DNA from: Hyphomicrobiales bacterium
Lineage (GTDB): Bacteria; Pseudomonadota; Alphaproteobacteria; Rhizobiales; Aestuariivirgaceae
Direction of reading: 5' to 3'
DNA length: 11,282 bases
Assembly: GCA_026996935.1 (NCBI GenBank)
Contig: JALWJW010000339.1
Location: 1-11,282, forward strand
A program made the position numbers and the translations under genes. Below the pieces are notes generated by a model that did not search any database, was not told where the DNA came from, and saw only the letters and a program-made list of their open reading frames with translations. Of this stretch, positions 6,457-11,282 are shown one piece after another (positions within the stretch are counted from its first letter, which is position 1; the number at the start of each line of letters is the position of its first letter).

Positions 6457-7464
6457 ATGTCAGCTTCATCAACGACTCCAAAACGCAAGCCAGTGGTCAT
6501 TGTAACCCGTCGGCTGCCAGATGTTGTGGAAACGAGATTGCGTGAGCTTTTTGATACACGTTTAAATGAAACCGACAAACCAATGAGCAGAGCGCAATTG
6601 ATTGAGGCGGTAAAAACTGCCGATATTCTGGTGCCAACAGTAACCGATAAAATTGACAAGGCGGTTTTAATGCAGGCCGGTGAGCAGTTTAAAATGGTAG
6701 CTAACTTTGGCAATGGCGTTGACAATGTTGACGTTGAAACCGCCAGCCTGCGCGGTATTACTGTAACCAATACGCCGGGCGTTTTAACTGAAGATACCGC
6801 TGATATGACAATGGCGTTAATTCTTGCCGTTGCGCGCCGTGTTATTGAAGGAACCAGCGTTATTGGGGATGAAGAAAAATGGCAGGGCTGGTCACCGACA
6901 TGGATGCTGGGCAATCGAATATATGGCAAACGCCTGGGCATTATTGGCATGGGCCGCATCGGACAGGCTGTCGCCCGCCGCGCCAAAGCCTTTGGTTTGC
7001 AAATTCATTACCATAATCGCAGAACCATTCACGCCAGCATTGAAGAAGAACTTGAAGCAACCCATTGGGACAGTCTTGACCAAATGCTCACCCGTATGGA
7101 TATTATTTCTGTTAACTGTCCAAGCACTCCTGGCACCTACCATTTGCTATCAGCGCGGCGCTTAAAACTGATAAAGCCTGAGGCCATTGTTATTAATACG
7201 GCGCGCGGTGAAATTATTGACGAAAATGCATTGACCCGCATGCTTGAAGCGGGCGAATTAGCCGGCGTTGGCCTTGATGTGTATGAGCATGAACCTGCAG
7301 TAAACAAAAAGCTACTCAAAAACCCAAAAGCCGTCTTATTGCCTCATATGGGATCAGCCACCATTGAAGGACGCATTGATATGGGCGAAAAAGTTATCAT
7401 CAACATCAAAACCTTCGTTGACGGCCACACCCCACCTGACCGGGTGCTGCCTTCAATGGTTTAA
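6457..7464 (+). CDS. D-isomer specific 2-hydroxyacid dehydrogenase, probably glyoxylate/hydroxypyruvate reductase (D-glycerate dehydrogenase)
   Basis: Likely reduces glyoxylate to glycolate or hydroxypyruvate to D-glycerate with NAD(P)H in the cytoplasm. The 335 residues give the two-lobed family pattern: FGNGVDNVD (84-92), TNTPGVLTEDTADMTMALILAVARR (104-128), Rossmann loop GMGRIG (164-169), and catalytic R250 in NTARGEIID, E279 in GLDVYEHEP and H297 in LPHMGSAT. After the second strand of the Rossmann fold the sequence reads HNRR (186-189), with arginines where NAD-specific enzymes usually have an acidic residue; this suggests NADPH preference, as an inference. Substrate cannot be fixed from sequence and there is no pathway neighbour, so no symbol is given. 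The ATG has an AGGA ribosome site. It is divergent from the SH3-domain gene and appears monocistronic. Confidence 0.9.
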   Translation: MSASSTTPKRKPVVIVTRRLPDVVETRLRELFDTRLNETDKPMSRAQLIEAVKTADILVPTVTDKIDKAVLMQAGEQFKMVANFGNGVDNVDVETASLRGITVTNTPGVLTEDTADMTMALILAVARRVIEGTSVIGDEEKWQGWSPTWMLGNRIYGKRLGIIGMGRIGQAVARRAKAFGLQIHYHNRRTIHASIEEELEATHWDSLDQMLTRMDIISVNCPSTPGTYHLLSARRLKLIKPEAIVINTARGEIIDENALTRMLEAGELAGVGLDVYEHEPAVNKKLLKNPKAVLLPHMGSATIEGRIDMGEKVIINIKTFVDGHTPPDRVLPSMV

Positions 7465-7474
7465 ATTTAAACCA
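7457..7474. repeat. 18 bp perfect palindrome over the dehydrogenase stop codon
   Basis: TGGTTTAAATTTAAACCA is identical to its reverse complement and contains the TAA stop at 7462-7464. As RNA it could fold into a weak AU-rich hairpin. There is no U-tract after it, so terminator function is doubtful. Confidence 0.5.
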
Positions 7475-7511
7475 AACGAAATCACCTCATTGCTCAAAAC
7501 CATCAGTGGCA

Positions 7512-7530
7512 GGTGAATGAAACATTCATC
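7512..7530 (+). other. Small hairpin downstream of the dehydrogenase gene
   Basis: TGAATG-AAA-CATTCA (7514-7528) is a perfect inverted repeat, and one G-U and one G-C pair extend it to eight pairs. It lies about 50 bp after the stop and is followed by AAACG rather than T residues. It may act as a 3' stabilising structure for the plus-strand transcript; I do not call it an intrinsic terminator. Confidence 0.3.
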
Positions 7531-7630
7531 AAACGCTATTGGCAACGGACGAGCCCGATGATGAAGGATGGAGAGTTTTCGATATTGTGTTATAGCAAAC
7601 CCATGCAGACCTACCCCACACAACCATAAT

Positions 7631-7661
7631 AAAAAAAGCGCGGCCATGACGACCGCGCTTT
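7631..7661 (-). terminator. Intrinsic terminator after pnp
   Basis: Arms AAAGCGCGG (7635-7643) and CCGCGCTTT (7653-7661) form a 9 bp stem with a 9-base loop. In the pnp direction the stem runs into a run of seven T residues (7637-7631), a classic rho-independent terminator, 43 bp after the pnp stop. In the other direction it is followed by TTTATATTT, so it may also stop transcripts arriving from the dehydrogenase gene. The rest of the 240 bp convergent spacer has no gene I can support. Confidence 0.85.
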
Positions 7662-7704
7662 ATATTTGTCTTATGTGTGACGGGCACTAGTACCCCTGAC
7701 GAAG

Positions 7705-9831
7705 TTAGTCGTCAGATTCTTTCTTTGTCAAATCTTCACCAGTTTCCTGATTAACAGCTTTCATGGACAAACGGACTTTGCCCCGATTGTCGATGCCGAG
7801 AAGTTTGATTTTGATTTCATCACCTTCATTGACGATGTCAGTAACTTTTTCAACCCGTTTAGGGGCAAGTTCTGAGATGTGAACCAGGCCGTCTTTTGGA
7901 CCAAAGAAATTAACGAATGCACCAAAATCAACAACCTTGACGACCTTACCATCATAGATAACGCCAACTTCCGGCTCATCAGTAATTGATTTGATCCATT
8001 TGATCGCAGCTTCAATTGATTCTTTGTCAGATGAAGCCACTTTAATGGTTCCATCATCCGCAATATCAATTTTCGCACCAGTTTTTTCAACAATCTCGCG
8101 GATGACCTTACCGCCCGCACCAATGACTTCACGAATTTTGTCAGTTGGTACATTGATTGTTTCAATGCGTGGTGCATATTCACCAACACCATCACGGCCA
8201 GCCGTTAAGGCATTTGCCATGTTTTCCAAGATGTGCAAGCGCCCATCTTTAGCTTGATGAAGTGCTGTTTGCATGATTTCTTCGGTGATACCGGTGATTT
8301 TAATGTCCATCTGTAAAGATGTAATACCTTCATCGGTCCCAGCCACTTTAAAGTCCATGTCGCCAAGATGATCTTCATCACCAAGAATGTCAGACAGTAC
8401 GGCAAACTTTTCGCCTTCAAGAATAAGACCCATGGCAATACCGGCAACTGGTTTGCGTACAGGAACACCCGCATCCATCATTGCCAATGAAGCACCACAA
8501 ACTGACGCCATTGAAGATGAACCGTTTGATTCAGTGATTTCTGAAACAACGCGAACCGTGTAAGGAAACTGTTCGGTTGTTGGCATCATTGGGTGCATTG
8601 CGCGCCAGGCCAATTTACCGTGGCCAATTTCGCGACGACCGGTAAAGCCCATACGTCCAACTTCACCAACTGAGTAAGGAGGGAAGTTATAGTGAAGCAG
8701 GAAGTTTTCTTTATAAGTGCCATCCAGGCCATCGATGAATTGCTCATCATCGCCTGTGCCAAGTGTGGTCACTACAAGGGCTTGTGTTTCACCGCGTGTA
8801 AACAATGCTGAACCGTGGGCCCGTGGCAAAACACCAACTTCGCATTTAATGGCGCGAACATCGCTCAAGCCACGTTCATCGATACGCTTACCGGTTTCGA
8901 TAATATTACCGCGAACAATTTTCTTCTCAAGTGATTTGAAAGCACCGCTAACTTTAGCTGGATCAGCGCCATCTTCATCATCTTCAGGGCAAAGTTTTGC
9001 CATGACAGCATCTTTTGCTTCAGCTACTTTGTCCTGGCGTTCTTCTTTAGTTGTGATTGCATAAGCTGCACGAAGGTCATCTTCTGCAATTTCGGTTACC
9101 TGAGCAAGAATTTCTGAATTATCTTCTTCAACAAGCTCACGAGGATCGCGCGCGGCTTTTTCAGCCAGACGAATGATCGCATCGATAACAGGTTGGAAAC
9201 TTTCATGACCATGCATTACAGCGCCAAGCATGACTTCTTCAGAAAGCTCATCAGCTTCTGATTCAACCATCAATACAGCATCTTTTGTGCCGGCAACAAC
9301 CAGATCAAGATCGCTGTCTTCACGCTCTTGAACGGTTGGGTTCATGATGTATTCGCCATCTTTATAGCCAACACGACCAGCCCCGATTGGGCCCATGAAC
9401 GGAATACCTGAAATTGTAAGGGCAGCAGATGTGGCAACCAAAGCAACGATATCTGGATCATTTTCCATATCGTATGAAACAACTGTAGTGATGACTTGTG
9501 TTTCATTTTTAAATTCTTTTGGAAACAACGGACGAATAGGGCGATCAATCAAACGACAGATCAGTGTTTCCTTTTCGCTTGGACGTGCTTCACGCTTAAA
9601 AAAGCCGCCAGGTATTTTACCGGCTGCATAGGCTTTTTCCTGATAGTTTACGGTGAGGGGGAAGAAGTCGATACCTGCTTTTGGTGAACGTGCCGCTGTT
9701 GCTGTGGCAAGAACGCTGGTTTCACCATAAGTAACAAGCACTGCGCCGTCTGCCTGACGTGCGATACGGCCTGTTTCAAAGCGTAAGGGCTTTCCGGCCC
9801 ATTCAATTTCTTCTACGTGGATATTAAACAT
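7705..9831 (-). CDS. pnp: Polyribonucleotide nucleotidyltransferase (PNPase)
   Basis: Phosphorolytic 3'-to-5' exoribonuclease, a core RNA-decay enzyme that also adds tails. The 708 residues show two RNase PH-like domains separated by a helical linker (second core about 311-545, with D485 and D491 in LGDEDHLGDMD as expected catalytic aspartates), a KH domain with GAGG (571-574), and an S1 domain (about 622-692; VVKVVDFGAFVNFFGPKDGLVHISEL). The C terminus is short and acidic. The start is set at 9831 because MFNIHVEEIEWAG is the usual alphaproteobacterial beginning and AAGGA lies just upstream; a frame extension to 9888 adds 19 non-conserved residues that would run through the leader hairpin. 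Last gene of rbfA-truB-rpsO-pnp, followed by a strong terminator. Probably autoregulated through its structured leader, by analogy with E. coli. Confidence 0.97.
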   Translation of the reverse strand: MFNIHVEEIEWAGKPLRFETGRIARQADGAVLVTYGETSVLATATAARSPKAGIDFFPLTVNYQEKAYAAGKIPGGFFKREARPSEKETLICRLIDRPIRPLFPKEFKNETQVITTVVSYDMENDPDIVALVATSAALTISGIPFMGPIGAGRVGYKDGEYIMNPTVQEREDSDLDLVVAGTKDAVLMVESEADELSEEVMLGAVMHGHESFQPVIDAIIRLAEKAARDPRELVEEDNSEILAQVTEIAEDDLRAAYAITTKEERQDKVAEAKDAVMAKLCPEDDEDGADPAKVSGAFKSLEKKIVRGNIIETGKRIDERGLSDVRAIKCEVGVLPRAHGSALFTRGETQALVVTTLGTGDDEQFIDGLDGTYKENFLLHYNFPPYSVGEVGRMGFTGRREIGHGKLAWRAMHPMMPTTEQFPYTVRVVSEITESNGSSSMASVCGASLAMMDAGVPVRKPVAGIAMGLILEGEKFAVLSDILGDEDHLGDMDFKVAGTDEGITSLQMDIKITGITEEIMQTALHQAKDGRLHILENMANALTAGRDGVGEYAPRIETINVPTDKIREVIGAGGKVIREIVEKTGAKIDIADDGTIKVASSDKESIEAAIKWIKSITDEPEVGVIYDGKVVKVVDFGAFVNFFGPKDGLVHISELAPKRVEKVTDIVNEGDEIKIKLLGIDNRGKVRLSMKAVNQETGEDLTKKESDD

Positions 9832-9866
9832 ATATTTTCCTTTTCGGACGGCCCCCTTGTTGTAGC

Positions 9867-9885
9867 TTGATGGATTATCCATCAA
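9867..9885 (-). promoter_or_regulatory. pnp leader hairpin next to the ribosome binding site
   Basis: TTGATGGAT-T-ATCCATCAA is a perfect 19 bp inverted repeat; as RNA it gives an 8 bp stem with a TTA loop. GTTG (9859-9862) and CAAC (9886-9889) can extend it past a four-base bulge. It ends about 35 nt before the pnp ATG. In E. coli a pnp leader stem is cut by RNase III and then recognised by PNPase itself; this is the obvious counterpart, by inference. Confidence 0.5.
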
Positions 9886-9913
9886 CAACGCCCCATTTGA
9901 GCCAATTCAAGCA

Positions 9914-9933
9914 GCAAAGCCCCATTGCTTTGC
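9914..9933 (-). other. Middle hairpin in the rpsO-pnp spacer
   Basis: GCAAAGC (9914-9920) pairs with GCTTTGC (9927-9933) around a six-base loop. It lies between the hairpin after rpsO and the pnp leader stem, with no T-run after it. Possibly part of a larger fold processed by RNases. Confidence 0.4.
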
Positions 9934-9947
9934 GCCCATAAAAGGGG

Positions 9948-9979
9948 AAACGGGCGAACGATAAGTCGTTCACCCGTTT
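9948..9979 (-). terminator. Strong hairpin directly after rpsO, partial terminator or processing site
   Basis: AAACGGG (9948-9954) pairs with CCCGTTT (9973-9979) and GAACGA (9956-9961) with TCGTTC (9966-9971), with one C-A mismatch between them and a four-base loop: a 13 bp stem starting 6 bp after the rpsO stop. In the rpsO direction it is followed by CCCCTTTT, an imperfect T-run. E. coli has an attenuating terminator at this place between rpsO and pnp, so partial termination with read-through into pnp is the likely reading. Confidence 0.6.
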
Positions 9980-9985
9980 GATTTG

Positions 9986-10255
9986 TTAGCGACGAATATT
10001 CAGGCGCTTAATCAGATCCTGATATCTCGCAACATCTTTTGATTTTGTATAATCTAAAAGTTTACGACGCAGCGCAACCATTTGCAGCAAACCACGACGT
10101 GAGTGGTTATCTTTTTTGTGGCTTTGGAAATGCTCGGTCAGATTTTTAATCCGTTCAGTCAGAATAGCAACTTGAACTTCCGGTGAGCCTGTATCGCCTT
10201 CGGCAATAGCAAATTCTTTAATTAGCGCTTGTTTGCGCTCTGGTGTAATCGACAT
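9986..10255 (-). CDS. rpsO: 30S ribosomal protein S15
   Basis: Primary binder of the central domain of 16S rRNA, contacts the three-way junction of helices 20-22 and takes part in an intersubunit bridge. The 89 residues are the standard length and the sequence is typical throughout: MSITPERKQALIKEFA, GDTGSPEVQVAILTERI, LTEHFQSHKKDNHSRRGLL and the basic C-terminal DLIKRLNIRR. A strong AAAGGAGA ribosome site lies about 7 bases before the ATG. It sits 53 bp after truB and 154 bp before pnp, the normal order. S15 represses its own mRNA in E. coli; the short leader here holds only a small ATGCC/GGCAT stem (10277-10291), not enough to claim the same mechanism. Confidence 0.98.
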   Translation of the reverse strand: MSITPERKQALIKEFAIAEGDTGSPEVQVAILTERIKNLTEHFQSHKKDNHSRRGLLQMVALRRKLLDYTKSKDVARYQDLIKRLNIRR

Positions 10256-10308
10256 CTATGTCTCCTTTAAAGGTTTATGCCTGTTCGGCATCATGTAAAA
10301 GTCTATGC

Positions 10309-11247
10309 CTATGTGGCAATATTTGGTTTCAGATTGAACACGCGCTTTGGTTTCAACATTCCCTTTTCAACACTTGCAAGCGCCACCGGTTTACCCCGAT
10401 GGGTCGCCAATACAGTGTCTTTATTGATGGGGCCGTCTCTGCCACGCATGATAACCGCCCGGCCCTGCCTGATGGCCAAGGTCTGCTCCCGATCAACCGA
10501 TACCGCCAGGATGTCGTCCAGCACAGCGTCAATTGGAAGGAGGCAGGCCATAAGCCCGGATCGATCAGCGCTCTTATGACTCAATTCTTCAAGTTTTTCC
10601 AGTGAAATCATGTTATTTGGCCCAAAAGGCTTAACGAAAGTGCGTCTAAGTGCCGTTACATGACCAAAACAGCCCAAATCTCGGCCAAAATCGCGCGCCA
10701 ATGAGCGTACATAAGTGCCTTTGCCGCAGTGAACTTTGAAAATGGCGCTGTCTTTATCTGGGCATGAAACCAGTTCCAACCCTTCAATTTGCACATCACG
10801 GGCCGCTATTTCAAAATCCTGGCCCTCGCGTGCTTTATCATAGGCCCGTTCGCCAGCCAGTTTAATGGCGGAAAACTTAGGCGGCACCTGCGAAATCATT
10901 CCAATATAATGAGGTAAAATTGCTTTTATCTGGGCTATGGTGGGCCGTGTGTCAGATGTTGAGGTAATTTCACCCTCCCCATCATCGGTATTGGTTTCCT
11001 CGCCCCAGCGCACGGTAAATTCATACGCTTTGGCCCCATCCATGGCAAATGGCACAGTTTTTGTTGCCTCGCCAAGGGCAATAGGCAAAATGCCACTTGC
11101 TTCGGGGTCAAGTGTGCCTGCATGCCCGGCTTTTTGTGCATCAAAAATAGCTCTGACGATACTCACTGCTTTGGTTGAGGTAATCCCAAGCGGTTTATCA
11201 AGAACCAGCCAGCCACTAATCGGCTGGCCGCGTTTACGCCTTGCCAT
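10309..11247 (-). CDS. truB: tRNA pseudouridine(55) synthase
   Basis: Isomerises U55 in the T-loop of almost all elongator tRNAs to pseudouridine, in the cytoplasm. The 312 residues begin with a basic stretch and the family opening GWLVLDKPLGITS (12-24). The catalytic motif GHAGTLDPEASGILPIALGEATK follows, with D47 as the nucleophilic aspartate, then the KVHCGKGTYVRSLARDFG motif and a C-terminal PUA-like region (about 240-310) that grips the tRNA. The start at 11247 has an AAGG about 10 bases upstream, inside the end of the preceding frame. It follows the rbfA end by 6 bp and precedes rpsO, so it is part of one ribosome and tRNA maturation operon. Confidence 0.96.
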   Translation of the reverse strand: MARRKRGQPISGWLVLDKPLGITSTKAVSIVRAIFDAQKAGHAGTLDPEASGILPIALGEATKTVPFAMDGAKAYEFTVRWGEETNTDDGEGEITSTSDTRPTIAQIKAILPHYIGMISQVPPKFSAIKLAGERAYDKAREGQDFEIAARDVQIEGLELVSCPDKDSAIFKVHCGKGTYVRSLARDFGRDLGCFGHVTALRRTFVKPFGPNNMISLEKLEELSHKSADRSGLMACLLPIDAVLDDILAVSVDREQTLAIRQGRAVIMRGRDGPINKDTVLATHRGKPVALASVEKGMLKPKRVFNLKPNIAT

Positions 11248-11253
11248 ATTGTC

Positions 11254-11282
11254 TTAACCTTCTGATCCATCTTCCTTTAACA
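11254..11282 (-). CDS. rbfA: Probable 3' end of ribosome-binding factor A, cut by the window
   Basis: On the minus strand the last 29 bases read LKEDGSEG then TAA, an acidic tail ending 6 bp before the truB ATG. The assignment rests on position: rbfA directly precedes truB in most proteobacteria, and many RbfA proteins end in an acidic tail. Only eight residues are visible, so the call is by context. Confidence 0.5.

Noticed and set aside
7453..7647. Small minus-strand frame in the convergent spacer encoding a hydrophobic 64-residue peptide
   Set aside because: It starts inside the pnp terminator stem, ends inside the dehydrogenase gene, has no ribosome site and no recognisable sequence.
9832..9888. 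N-terminal extension of PNPase to an upstream start at 9888
   Set aside because: The 19 added residues are not family-like, the stretch encodes the leader hairpin, and the ATG at 9831 has a good ribosome site and the normal family start.
1..11282. CRISPR array, tRNA, rRNA, insertion sequence, toxin-antitoxin or phage genes
   Set aside because: No spaced repeat array, cloverleaf, terminal inverted repeats or transposase-like frame was found; almost all of the window is accounted for by housekeeping genes.

Overview
The window is a block of conserved housekeeping genes from an alphaproteobacterium, most likely of the Hyphomicrobiales (Rhizobiales). The main clues are a Fur-family regulator of the Irr type (an iron/haem regulator characteristic of alphaproteobacteria) divergent from fabA-fabB-fabI, a coaBC-dut-moeB-like run, and the rbfA-truB-rpsO-pnp order. 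Protein sequences read as alphaproteobacterial throughout, while base composition is moderate and AT-leaning for that group. I cannot name a genus. I see no insertion sequence, phage gene, CRISPR array, tRNA or rRNA, and no sign of a horizontally acquired island.

Layout. (1) 1-2296, plus strand: 3' part of coaBC (coenzyme A synthesis), dut (dUTPase) and a MoeB/ThiF-type adenylyltransferase, joined by two ATGA stop/start overlaps, so translationally coupled. (2) 2265-4864, minus strand: fabA, fabB and fabI, transcribed in that order with gaps of about 39 bp. FabA makes the cis-3-decenoyl intermediate, FabB elongates it, and FabI carries out the final reduction of each elongation cycle. The 3' end of fabI overlaps the 3' end of the MoeB-like gene by 32 bp, tail to tail. 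(3) 4865-5110: divergent control region with a two-copy direct repeat on the fabA side and a Fur-box-like palindrome inside a plausible sigma70 promoter on the irr side. (4) 5111-5518, plus: irr. (5) 5559-6239, minus: a membrane-anchored protein with two SH3-like domains. (6) 6457-7464, plus: a D-2-hydroxyacid dehydrogenase of the glyoxylate/hydroxypyruvate reductase type. (7) 7465-7704: convergent spacer with a strong terminator for pnp. (8) 7705-11282, minus: rbfA (last codons only), truB, rpsO and pnp, a ribosome maturation and RNA-turnover operon. The 154 bp between rpsO and pnp holds three hairpins, matching the structured, self-regulated pnp leader known from enterobacteria.

No new multi-gene system is evident. 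The points most worth a second look are regulatory or small-scale: the irr promoter palindrome, the repeat before fabA, the pnp leader, the MoeB-like protein that has lost its zinc-binding cysteines, and the palindromes at gene ends.
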